A stretch of 64,000 nt of DNA from Alitta virens (taxonomy: Eukaryota > Annelida > Polychaeta > Phyllodocida > Nereididae). The stretch covers positions 2,557,501 to 2,621,500 of the forward strand of contig OW028583.1 in the NCBI GenBank assembly GCA_932294295.1, in the 5' to 3' direction. Each line of letters opens with the position of its first letter. Position 1 is the stretch's first letter. Below the pieces are notes generated by a model, which was not told the DNA's origin, ran no database searches, and saw only the letters and a program-made list of their open reading frames with translations. The position numbers and the translations under genes are program-made. This document shows positions 48,843-59,854 of the stretch, one piece after another.

Positions 48843-49684
48843 CTGAAGTTTACAGACGCATGGCAGCAGTTGCCAGGAAAAACCCTCGTTCGGAAGATCA
48901 AGCTGTCCTTAACAGAGTTGTAAAGAAAGATCTCAACGGAAAAATTAGATTCCAGTTTTTTAACTCGAGCCAGTTTATGTGTGGAATGAAATATTACGAA
49001 AAAGGTAGAAGGTATTTTGCCGACACTGCGGAAAGTTGCGATTCGTGCGTTGTCGTGCACAATAACTGGATCGTTGGAAAAGCGGCGAAGATTTATCGGC
49101 AAAAAGAAATGCTACAATGGACGTATGACAGCAGGGGATATTACTCGGATCCAAATCGAAAATACCTAATGTATGGAAATCCAATTGCTTTCAAGCCTTC
49201 GCAGGCAACCGAAGAAGGAAGACAGGCATTGATAAATGCCTTTGCAATCGGTCAAGTACTAAATCGCACAGTTATTCTGTCTCGTATGTTGTGCAATTCG
49301 GGTATAATTTGTCCTTGGAATTCAAGATTTTATATTTCTACCTTAGACGATGCATTTGGTGGGAAGTACAGGGAAAGCGTTTTCCTAATGCATCCAAAAG
49401 TGCCGAAGGAAATTAAGGAAAGCGTATCTCCAGCGTATCTTATCAAATCTAAGAAGTATGCAAATTTAATACAAATCACGGATGAGACGACAAAGATACC
49501 TAAAGAACCTGAAGGAGCGACATCTGAAGAAATTCAGGAATGGTTTGGAGACTGTAAACATGCTGTGCTCAAGTTTCATTCCTTGTATGGGGCTTTCAAA
49601 GAATTCACTGACAAAGAAGAACAAAAAGATTTCAAAGAATTAGCTAAATTAGCATTCAAAAAGGCTGTGTACCGGCAATATTAA
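48843..49684 (+). CDS. GT77-type glycosyltransferase, exon 2 (rest of catalytic domain, stop)
   Basis: The acceptor AG at 48841-48842 completes the split codon to Ala and keeps the frame (A-EVYRRMAAVARKNPRSEDQ). Total protein is 492 residues, with the stop at 49682-49684. Family landmarks are DQAVLNRVV, the FxxG-like 'FMCGMKYY', then VVVHNNWIVGKAAKIYRQKE, which closes the Nucleotid_trans domain. A second conserved block follows (RQALINAFAIGQVLNRTVIL ... CPWNSRFY ... YRESVFLMHP), as in the longer plant-like GT77 members. The C-terminus is Lys/Glu-rich. A poly(A) signal AATAAA lies at about 49788. Both exons are intact, so the gene looks functional. Confidence 0.92.
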
Positions 49685-49800
49685 GTTGGTCAGATTTATT
49701 AATTAATTATGGATAAAGTAACAAAACTATCCACAATGTGTGATATTGACTCTTCATGTTAAATGCATTTTGATATTTGACTGTTTATAATAAAACCCAA
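49685..49800 (+). terminator. Glycosyltransferase 3' UTR and poly(A) signal
   Basis: AATAAA in 'gtttataataaaaccc' about 105 bp after the stop, in front of the hAT-like MITE. Confidence 0.6.
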
Positions 49801-49878
49801 CCACAATGGTGGATCAGCTCAATGAAACCCATGAGTGAGCTGCCTGGCGGAGGAACTACATGGATTAACAGTTGGAGG

Positions 49879-50209
49879 CAGGGGCGTCGATTTCTCTTGA
49901 TGGTTGGGGGATGCAGGCCTACTTTGTCTGTCCCACTGTGACTTTCCCTCACTAATACAACTAGTAGCAGTTGATGCGCAGACACTGGCCAAGACGTTAT
50001 GCCAAACTTAAACTTGTACTGATTTGTGATATCAAGTAAAACTGTGTTTACAAAACACAAATGTTCCAAAACAAAAGTGTGTGAAAAAGGCAATTTTCAA
50101 TTGTGAATTGCAGGGGGGGGGGGATGATTGCACTGATCATCCCCCCCTTCTCAGAAAGTGGGGGGGGGGGGAAATATCCCCCACATCCCCCCCTGAATCG
50201 ACGCCCCTG
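49879..50209. mobile_element. hAT-type MITE with 8-bp target duplication GTTGGAGG
   Basis: 331 bp. The termini CAGGGGCGTCGATTTC and 'gaatcgacgcccctg' are inverted copies over about 15 bp. An exact 8-bp duplication GTTGGAGG lies at 49871-49878 and 50210-50217. The CAGGGGCG start and 8-bp duplication are hallmarks of hAT elements. G-runs inside, no transposase. Confidence 0.95.
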
Positions 50210-50820
50210 GTTGGAGGAACAGTTCCACTGTCATCGAATTTGATTTCACCACAGAGGCTCCCCTGTCAGATCAGATATATTTTTGCATATTTTGTTTATG
50301 GCGTTGTCAATAAAATAATATATATATTTAATCTCTAAGGTTTATATCACAAGACATATATCTAGTTAATTCAGCTGGCTTGTACAGCAATTCTAATTTC
50401 TGAATACAGTTGAATTCGTGTACAGATTGCAATTCTTATTAACAAAATTTCTATAATTGAAATCATGTGCTTCTTGCAATACATACATACTCGTATTTAA
50501 ATTTGAAATACTTATGTAAAATATAAAGAAACAGCAGATAACCTTGATTAAACATTTTATGGGTTTTCAACTACAATTGTCTGTTATTGTTTTTGCCAAA
50601 CATATGTGTATAATTTCTATTGTGTATTTGTAAGCTCCTTTAATTGTGTTGCGGGCTGCACAAGCAATATATAAAACATTCAATCAGTAATTTAATAAAT
50701 TGCAGAATTAATTCAACACATCCCTATTCATGGGGTAAGCAGGACTCAACATATATATCTCAAAGAAATTAAATAAATATAAATATTATACTGCAATTTT
50801 TATCTTCTATTGTAGCAGCT
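50210..50820. other. Unassigned AT-rich sequence
   Basis: No gene or repeat recognised. Confidence 0.5.
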
Positions 50821-50824
50821 TTAC

Positions 50825-50931
50825 CTTTAGTTAGTTGTTCTGGCAGCAGGTGGTCTTCCTCGGTTCCAGATCCATTTTCTTCTGCATAGTTTGCGACTGA
50901 GTGGAATGTGGCGTATTTACAAATATTTACC
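50825..50931 (-). CDS. Candidate isolated internal exon
   Basis: On the minus strand, an acceptor-like 'cgtgtatag|gg' and a donor 'actaaag|gtaaag' bracket a 107-bp open segment. It encodes about 35 residues with coding-like composition (YATFHSVANYAEENGSG ... HLLPEQLTK). No family recognised and no partner exons found, so this is tentative. Confidence 0.2.
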
Positions 50932-51499
50932 CTATACACGTTGATTTCCTTCCATATTATAGACATAGCTACATACATTTTACCTTAACCCTTGTAATTG
51001 CTAGAATTCACTTCTACAAGGAAGGGTGTGGCTGGTGCCCAACAAATTTGAAACTATTATCAGAGCCAACCTAACTTTTTTTTGGTATTGCCTTTTGACC
51101 AAAGGAACATGCATGTGCAGTGTCATTGAAATTGATGCATTTCTACCTGTAGCACAACTCATGTGAAGTTTAACAGTAGTTTATATAGACCTGTCTATCT
51201 GCCCAAAGGACACATTATCCAGCCCAATATGCAATCTCGGCAGATATTGGATATTGGCAGCAACAAGTGTCAAGTGATAGGCTTATTCCAGACTAATTCG
51301 CGTACCGGTCATGGCTTAAACACCCATTGTTCAGAATTCTATTTATATTGTACAATAAACCATTGCAAATTGAAATGAAAATGGTCAATTAAATAGAAAT
51401 ATTGCAGGTCAGATCATTTAAACAGAAGGTATTATCACTTAACCATGCAAAGCTATAAAAACACTACAATACCCATTTTCAATATTGATGGAGAAGATC

Positions 51500-51700
51500 T
51501 GTGGAATTCAAAAACTCAGATGTTAAATAGAATTTAGAATAAAAGAAATTGACCAATTGTTGCATTTTTGGCTTGAATTATAAGCTGAAATGTGTATTGC
51601 CTTAAAGGTAATTCATTCATGAAGAAATTGAACAATTGTTGCATTTGTGGTTTGAATTATAAGCTGAAATTTGCATTGCCTTAAAGGTAGTTCAGTCATA
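51500..51700. repeat. ~80-bp tandem duplication
   Basis: Two copies containing 'caattgttgcattt', 'gaattataagctgaaat' and 'attgccttaaaggta' (about 51552-51615 and 51630-51695). Confidence 0.9.
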
Positions 51701-52440
51701 AAGTAGGTGGTTACCTTAATTACTATAAGTTTATGAAACGTCTGGTACCTGTTTTAGTATACTCCCCTCCCCCCCCCCCCCCTCCAAAGGAATCTGTATT
51801 AAAATTGGTATTGAAGGAAGCCACGTCATGTTAATTGACACCTGTACCTGTGCCTGGCTTTTAAAATGGGGAGGGGGATTGATTACAATAATAATATATC
51901 ATCACAAAAAATATATTTGGCTTTTGAAATAATATTTTAATAATATTAAAAAAAATCCAATTTTATCATTTAAATTAAAATAACTTCCGACACTGGTTAC
52001 ACAATATGCCACAATATTTAGATATTTTGCCTAATAATTATTTGTGGCATTTTAATTCATAATTTTCTGACTTTATTCATAATTAAATTAAGATTAATTT
52101 TATGTTATTTTAAGGGGGGGGGGGGGAGTTGGGTTATTATAGTCATACTGAAATACTTGTTGTTGCATGCACCCAGCCCATAGACAGGGAAAGAAATGTA
52201 ATTTCAGTCAGTGGGAAATAACGGATGGCGAAGGGAGGGCCTGTGTTGTAGGACCACAACAGGAATTGGGGGAAAATCAGATGTTTCGGACATCAGTGTG
52301 ATTAATTAGCAATTTAGAGGCGTGTAAAATCACCTGGAGCAATATGGATTTGTTTAAAAGTAAATTAATGAAACCCTTTTATTACATTTTGGGTATAAAG
52401 AATGGGTAATACAAGGAAAGCTTAGGTCCAAGACAGAAAA
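51701..52440. other. Unassigned sequence
   Basis: C-run at 51768-51782 and G-run at 52116-52126. No gene. Confidence 0.5.
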
Positions 52441-53576
52441 AGACCCCTTCCATTTTCCCCCATGTTTGTGGAACCAACCGAAGTACCCCAGAAAATACCT
52501 AGTATGCGGTTCGACACACATGTTCCACAGTCAACGCACCCTCAGAACCCAGCATGCCATAGTTTCACACTTTGGGGTGAAGATTGCAGAAAGGTTTGAT
52601 CCCCGTAGACCCGCAGCTTGGGAACGCCTTCTGCTTGAACGCATTCACCCTATTTTTAGGTATGTGGCAACCGTTCCAGCCGCTAGAAATGGATGTTGAT
52701 CATCTTGTTCAATACTCGCTTCATAAAGAAGGAGTACTTGATTGTTATGATGAACAACATGTGGGAGATATTAATAAATGATCCCAGTCAGGCCCCCCTT
52801 TTCCCTCAATCTGACCATGACCTCCTTTTAAACTTGTACGTGGGTCCATCACTTGACAGTTTTAATTATTAACACATGTGGAAACTAGCCCAAGCCTTAG
52901 ATGAATTTATTATACGTGAATTGAGCTATCCTACCTCACATTTGGCTGAATTAAAGAAACAAATAGGCACCTGGTTTGCTATGCCACCTGAGCTATCAGC
53001 AGAGGGTGAGACACCGGAAACCAACAATATCTAGACTGGTGGGACAACTTGGAAGTAAAAAAGGAACAGGCAACTGGGGGAAAACATAAACCTAGGTGGC
53101 CCCCTACAGTTCCAGCTTCACCAGTACGCAACCCTTTCAGTGTGAATGAACTGCCCTCGCATAAGTCCCCTATGGCACCTATGAGTCCACCACTGAGAGT
53201 GGACAAAACAGAAAAAAACGGTGGCTGAGCCAACCTCAAGGTTACAGAATTTAAGGCATCAAAAAGAATGACCAGTCACCTCAACACCAAGAGACCAGGG
53301 TCCTCTTGAACCTGATGAGAAGGCGGACCTCTTGGGCAGACCGCTGGGGCGCGTGCTGCGTGTGGCTTCCTCCAAAGACGGTAGATGGAGGAAAGGGGAA
53401 TAATGATGACTCCATCCCTTTTTTGCAGCCCGCACACGTTGGAGGGGTTCCCGGAAGGGAGATCCTCCATTACAGTCAGTATCACAACCAGCTAAGAAGC
53501 CTAGCAAGATAGACTCCTCAAAGGGGGGGGTGGGGTCCCAGGCTAGAGTTACTAAAGGGACGAAAGGGGGCCTCAC
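52440..53576 (+). pseudogene. LTR-retrotransposon gag remnant, 5' part
   Basis: Several frame-shifted open pieces on the + strand read as one decayed polyprotein: 52584-52781 (ending DEQHVGDINK), then a shifted piece through about 52870-53030 (SYPTSHLAELKKQIGTWF) and a Pro/Ser-rich piece at 53100-53230. Stops and frameshifts are frequent. The assignment to gag rests on continuity with the capsid-like, zinc-knuckle and protease-like pieces at 54836-56200 rather than on a motif in this part. Confidence 0.5.
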
Positions 53577-54835
53577 CATGGAGACAAGAGTAGAAGAAGT
53601 GGAAACTTCCCATTGCTAATTTTATGGCTTTCTGCTCATTAATTCCCCTAGAATAGCATTGGATTTCCTGTGTTTCTTCAAATTTGGCCGTTTCACCCCC
53701 CACTTTTATTGGCGGTTTTATAGTTGGCGGCATATCTTTCATCCAATCAGTGTCTCGGAGAGGGAAAGGGGTTCCCTGGCCTCTCTTTGATTTCTGCTAG
53801 ATCACCCCCACTCCATGCCATGCATCAAAAGTTAAATTCCTCTCCATTTGAAGATTATCTTGGCATTTTTCCCGTGAAAAAATGACAATTCTATGCCAAG
53901 TTACACAATTATTTAGCTAAAAAGTCGCATTTCAGTGAGCAAAAATAGTTATTGTTTACATTCTCATAACTCTTGTGGGACAACTCCGGCGAAATTGTCC
54001 TTTGGGTAGTTGAAAGATAAAATATCAACAATCCAAACAATATATAACTCATAAGTGCAAATGAGTGCAAAATTGGTTTTTAATGAAAACAGACGCTCCT
54101 CTATCAATGGTAATGGCACAAGAAGCATAAGGCTTTTTCAGGTTTTCAAGGCAAAACAAGTGAAAATGACACAAATCAACTATCAATTTTAGCAAATGGT
54201 GTAAAAGGTATGTATATATGCCAATCACTGAAAACAAAAAACAACTTTTAATGAAATTACTGACTCAATGAATATAATATTATAGGAAAGGGAAAGGCCT
54301 CATTTTGATATATTTTCAAAGTATATATATATGAATAGTAAGCATGTTATGTTAATTTTTATAACACCAAAATTAGTATAAACTTTTAGGACTAAACAGC
54401 ATTAATAAATAGATGCATAATTCATAAGGTATTTCATTGGAGTTGATGTATAATAATGCACAATTATTATTAGATCTTGACCATTTAAATTTGTAAAGTT
54501 TTTAGTCATATAACAAAGATTTTAACCGGTTTACTGTAAATATGATTGAAATATAAGGGTATATGAATTAAATCTTTTGATATGTAATACAGCAAACTCT
54601 ATGATTACATGAAAGAAAAGGGGTTTTTCACAACAAGGTCACTGCAACAAGGGTGTATAATCACCGTCTCAGTGCCACAGTGAGATATGTGACAGTCATT
54701 TGGGGGGTGATTTGTAGTAATGAAAGAGGTAATAAACAAGATGTGAAATTTCACAGATCTTTCAAAACTCATCTGAGACACTGACTGAACCTTTGAACGT
54801 GCCGGGTTTCCACTCCTTCTACTCTTGTCTCCATG
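53577..54835 (+). mobile_element. Element R, copy B, complete, with 7-8-bp target duplication
   Basis: 1,259 bp. Left terminus CATGGAGACAAGAGTAGAAG and right terminus 'cttctactcttgtctccatg' are near-perfect inverted repeats of about 30 bp, extending to GTGGAAAC/GTTTCCAC. The flanks share (G)GCCTCAC (53569-53576 and 54835/54836-54842). No transposase ORF. It sits inside the retrotransposon gag remnant, so it inserted after that element. Confidence 0.9.
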
Positions 54836-56205
54836 GCCTCACTAAGAACCGAATCATGACCATACAGTGGAACAAGACGATGACCATGCTAAGAGGAGAT
54901 TACTCTTCTCATGACTCTGATGTTGACAGTGGGGAAGATAGCTTAGATACCATGGTACTCAGATGAAATTTTTTCCCAACCCTTTTTGATCACACGGGTT
55001 CAGCGGCTGATGCCTGGGACCATTGGTATTCCTTTATGGACTTTTTGCAATACCATGGAATAGACAAGTCCAACACGTAAGTCAGCGATAGCTTTATTCA
55101 TTGAAAGATACAGGCAGATCATGGTCTCAGGACCTACCGTCCCGTTTGTCTCTGGAGACTCTGCGAGACGAGTTCTTTAATTAATTTCACGTGGGCTTCC
55201 GCACCTCAGCATCCCAGAAATTCTGGGAAAGCGGGAGAATGAGACCTGGATAAACAATAAGCTAGGGTACACTGGTGCATATTAATGGACAAGGTCATGG
55301 AGCAGCTGCCAGTTGCTACCCGTCTAAGAATGCGAGAGATTGACCCTGACAACTTAGACGAGGTGCTTGAAATCATTAGATTTTACAAGCGAGAAGGACT
55401 TGAGACTTAGTGTAGCTCTATGGGGCTCTGCGCAAGCCAAAGGCCACCATGTTAGAGGTAGTGAATCTCCTGGGTGGGCAGTCACAGGTACAGGAGGCGG
55501 GAATGGTGCTGACCTCGCAAGACGGGCTTGTACAATATGGGGCCAGTAACCCTAAAAACGCCGCAAACAATGTGAGAAAAGGCCTTGTGCGGAGGCCCTT
55601 GAATGAACTGCAGTGTTACACCTGCAGAAAGTATGGGCACATAGCCAGGAATTGCCCAAACATAGTCTGGATTGACCAGCAGGGCGATGACAAATCTGGC
55701 CCAAGAACGTACCAACCTCCCAACCAGACAAGACACAACTCTAATATGAGAGCGTAATCCATCCCACTTACCAGTAGAGACAAGGAAACCCGAGTTGAGA
55801 ATTTTCCTCTGGGAGCTCAGTACTGGTGCCTGCTTAGACTCCCACTCTCAGGAGCACCTTGGCCCCCATAGAGGAAGGCAGAAGAGGGTACACACCTGCA
55901 AGAGAATCTTAGCATACTACTCACTTCTGAGCCAAGGTCACCCCCAGGTTCTGTGAGTACCCAGCACCCAGCACCTGTCACACGTCCAGACCTTGGCCAA
56001 TCAATTATAATCCAGATGGTCGAATTTAATGAAATGCCCTGTTACCTGGGAATGGACCAGAGGGAACGTATTCGGGTGGTCGTAGACATTGGGGCAGTGC
56101 GATCATTAATATCTGCACAAACGGTCCAACAAAGCCGTTACCTCTCTTCCCTGGGCCAAGAACACACTCAAAAATTAAGAGTATTTTACAAAAATTGAAC
56201 TAAAA
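54836..56205 (+). pseudogene. LTR-retrotransposon gag/protease remnant, 3' part
   Basis: After element R the gag similarity resumes: an acidic stretch (54900-54960), then a capsid-like block with GSAADAWDHWYSFMDFL (about 55000-55060) and IDPDNLDEVLEI near 55330. A CCHC zinc knuckle follows (CYTCRKYGHIARNC, CX2CX4HX4C) at about 55615-55658. A retropepsin-like segment follows at 55953-56198, where the catalytic D-[ST]-G is DIG (VVVDIGAVRSLIS), so it is probably dead. Stops at several positions show loss of function. No reverse transcriptase is visible downstream. Ty3/gypsy-like by layout. Confidence 0.75.
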
Positions 56206-57325
56206 TATTCTGGCAATTTGCAAGAAATAGTATAAGATATCTTTTACCAATAGTATACAACAATTGTCCATTGATAGTCAGGAATAAAATCTACACCCAC
56301 AGCATGGGCGGTTTTGCCAGGTATGTTCAAAATTGTCAAACTAGGGACTGCTACATTTGCAGAAGATCTATCAGAATTATGTATTCATGTATATCTTTGT
56401 ACTGTGATCAATCTCACCGTCAACTTGGTAATTTCTTTTTGTTCTCCCTAATAAACTAATGCTTGCAGTGGTTTCGTTCATCCTCTAACCCAGGAGCCCC
56501 CTGTAGCGACACATTTTTGTCTTTGGGGAGTCTCCTCATTCATATAATTTTTATTTATTCTTTTTATATATATGTATATACATCACATCTCATTTCATCC
56601 CACCAAAAAATTGTATAATTTATATGAATGTAATAAAAGCTGTTTGTCTGTCTTGTCTGTCTGTCATGGTGCCGACACTTTATCCACTTCCTTACATCCA
56701 TACTAAGCGTACTTGCCGTCGCCTGCCGTGTCTTTCAAAAATTTAATTTATTATATTTTGGGTGCCGACACAGTCCTATATCTTTATAACTCACACCTTT
56801 TTACTCAAATGACTAGTACTATTGCACTACTTATTGATCCACTATAATATGTTAATGCCTCAGCATGATGCCAAAGGCCACTATGTTATGTAAATATTAA
56901 TGCATTCAATGCACAATACTGGCATGCATTTTAGTGCAATACTTATCATGATGTATACATACACATATTTCTTGCATTATTCACTCTTTATTTCCTATAA
57001 ATCATGCAAGACTGCTAACCATTAATTAAGCTATTCTGCTAAGTACTGACTTTTCAAAATACAGTTATTGTGGGGACTTTGGTCATTAACCAGCTATGAA
57101 ATTTTTAATAATACCTTATAAACACATCACAATTTATCACATTTGTAGTGTTTTCTTCATTATTTCATCTCCCCTTGTTCATAAAGGGTGATTCTGATAG
57201 AAAAGTGTCTTCAAAGCAAGGTCAATTTGCAGGTCCCTCTGTTCTCCCAACTTTCAATGCTAACTCCCCCCTTAATTTGTTTATATATGTATTATTACAC
57301 AGTGCACATCAAGAATACATGCAAC
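56206..57325. other. Unassigned sequence 3' of the retroelement remnant
   Basis: Contains 'gggtgccgacac'-like repeats at 56670 and 56760 and AT-rich unique sequence. LTR boundaries could not be found. Confidence 0.4.
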
Positions 57326-57334
57326 TACTTCCAC

Positions 57335-57545
57335 AGTAGTCAGTCAGTTCTGTAGTCAGTCAGTTCAGCAGTCAGTCAATTCAGCCAAATTAGTCAGTTC
57401 AGCCAAGTCAGGTTCAAGCAAGTTAATTCAGTCAAGTCAGGTCAGTCAAGTAAATTAAATCAGTCAGATGAACTCGGTCAGTCCAGCTAATCAGTTCAAT
57501 CAGTCGGTTCAGTCAAATCTGTTGGTCTGTCAGTTGTAACAACAG
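57335..57545. repeat. Degenerate CAGT-rich tandem repeat
   Basis: Units of 'agtcagttcagtcag' with AATTCAG variants. Confidence 0.85.
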
Positions 57546-57833
57546 ATATAGTAGTAGTGGTTTATTTTTCAATAAATTAAAAAATATGACCGTTTTTTCA
57601 TTGTGTTGTACTGGCAAAGCTTAATTCTGGGGTCATGAATAAATTTTAGCTACATTGTTGCTGGTCTCGCTATTTTGCTACAAATTAACAATATGTGAAT
57701 TAGGCACCAATTTGATAAGATAGGTGACGTCACAAAGAGATGTCATGGGGAGTCATTGTAAAGCTTGGTTTTTAAAGGCCTGGGCAGGGTGGAAGAAAAA
57801 GAGACAAGTGAAGCAGAGAGCTGCTTGGAGACT

Positions 57834-57979
57834 TATATAAGGACACTAATCCAGTCGGCCTGCCCACCTCTGATAGGACAAGAGAGGGCTAGTGCCAGGA
57901 TGAGGTACCGGAAGCTAGTGTCATAGTGAAAGAGAGAAAGAGAGAACCCAACATGGCTACCTACATTAACCAAATTTAC
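57834..57979 (+). promoter_or_regulatory. Candidate promoter and short first exon
   Basis: TATATAA at 57834-57840 is followed about 115 bp later by ATG at 57953, with nine codons (MATYINQIY) and a consensus donor TAC|GTGAGT at 57980. The layout is right for a first exon. No downstream exon was found on the + strand in this window, and the segment could be a retroelement leader instead. Confidence 0.25.
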
Positions 57980-58311
57980 GTGAGTAAATACTATTTAACA
58001 ACTCGGAAGACCAGTATGTGATTGGATTCATTCGCCTTTATTGGCACATAAAAAGACAGGAGACACACAGACAGACAGAAAATGAGGCTCTTTGTAGATA
58101 CCCCCAAGCATGAGGAAGGCGCCTACATGCCAACGAGAGCCATCCCAAGAGCCTAAAAAAATCTAAAAAGTGAGGAGGAGAAAAAAAATAAAAAATCTAA
58201 ATGAATAATCAAAGTACCTTGACATATTCAAATGCAGAGTATACCAGCTAGAATCAATACTAGCGCATGTGCATCGAAGATGCAAAAATGAAATAAAGTG
58301 AGATTAGTGCA

Positions 58312-59231
58312 CTAAGTGCGGTGTAGAGGGAGAGGTGAAGCATCACAGGCTAACCTAGCTGCCACCTGAGTTGACTGAGCCTCCGATGGGCGTATATAAG
58401 CCCTAAAGGCTGATGAGCGCCATCTACCCAGCTGCTGGATGTCGGAATCTGTGAAGCTACGCTGTGCAGCATCAGTGGCCGCCCCCGCACGTAATGAATG
58501 CAGTGTGACCCTATATGTTGAGAGCCCTGCTATCCTGCAAAAACCCTTAAGGGCTCTAGACAAAGCCCGATGGGCCAACGGGGTACCATCCCTAAATCTA
58601 AACATGGGAGTGTTCAAGGAAAATGGACGTATGGAAAAATAAGTGCGCAGCATACAATATGCGCACACAGGCGCCCCAGAACACTATGACCTGAAAGCCA
58701 CGAGCCGAAGTTTTAGACGATGTAATTTTGAGCAAAAAATAAGGGGGAGCTGAATGCTCGAGAAACACCACCGCTGATGCTAATAGGGGAGGTGAAACAC
58801 TGGGTTGAAAACAATACTCAGCTGCTGTCAAACATGCGAAATATGCAACTAATGCAGCTGAAAAAACCATCAAATTATCAAAAGTGAAGGGAATCGCGTA
58901 ATAAATTGAAGTAAGCGCGGCAATAGAGATAGGCTGAGCCTGAACTGGAGCTGGAGTAGCCCGCTCTACTGACTTAAGCGCCCATCTAACCCTTGGGGAA
59001 TAAATATCCGGGGGTGGGGCACCCATAGTAATAAACCAAGCTCTAAGCCCCGCGAGATAAACTTTAATTGTAGAAAGGTGCAATGAAACTGATGGCAAAT
59101 ATGCAATGAACCTCAGAATCCGATTCTCTGACAGCTCGAATGGATACAAATGAAATATACTACAAAAATGAATATACCTATGAGTCGCGGTTGAGTAGGA
59201 CTTGCGTGAGTTATAAGCATATAAATGTTTG
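58312..59231 (-). pseudogene. Tyrosine recombinase of a DIRS/Ngaro- or Crypton-like element
   Basis: Minus-strand site-specific recombinase/integrase. The N-terminal core-binding part starts after a stop near 59235 (YAYNSRKSYSTATHRYIHFC), continuing with LSTIKVYLAGLRAWF. The catalytic part has KTSARGF (β-hairpin Lys), HSLRAGAATDAA (HxxR), LGRWRSSAFRAYIR (H/W and the nucleophile Tyr). The first catalytic Arg position reads CLTAAEY, where the family has an LR-x-x-E pattern, so Arg appears lost. A frameshift near 58665 separates the two halves (58598-59149 and 58312-58668 frames). The gene is thus degenerate. Stops within the halves are few, so decay is recent. Confidence 0.85.
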
Positions 59232-59854
59232 CCCTATCCACGTATGGTCACGGATGATTTAGCTACGTCAAAAAACTAAAACTATCACTTTTGTTTACAT
59301 CAAATACCAACCAGACCACGGACCTGTGCCTCACTGAGCGTGCATTGAGTATATTTATAGTATATATATATATATATAGTCTAAATTATAGTAAATAGCC
59401 CACTATAGTGAGGATAGGGTCCGTGAACCAGACACAGTAAGACACAGTATTAGGTACAATGTATCATGACGCTTGCATTGTGACATCACATATTGTGGAA
59501 AACGTCAATTAAAATGTGAAATAAATTCTGTTTTGATGAATGGCATTAAAATATCAAGTATTTGTGTTAACCACTAACTAAAATAACTGATAACTAGATA
59601 AATAATGTCATAAAAAACACATTTTACCAAATCTCGTTCGCAACGTTAGGAAAACTTAGTTTGTATACAACTGCGCATGGGTGAGATTTAAATTTCTGAA
59701 AAGGCTCAGTTAAAATTATCAGGCAGTGCCACCTGTTGCTGGTTTCGTAGTGAGTGCTGCCACCTAGCTCCTGCCACCTCGAACATACAGCCTGCGGCCT
59801 CTGGCCTTCGGCTATTATGGGTACTGCTACTTCTCCACTTCTGTTGCAGGTAAC
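59232..59854. other. Spacer between divergent recombinase and gag-like frames
   Basis: AT-rich, with a (TA)n at about 59358-59378. No gene. It would hold the 5' ends of both divergent frames if they belong to one element. Confidence 0.5.
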
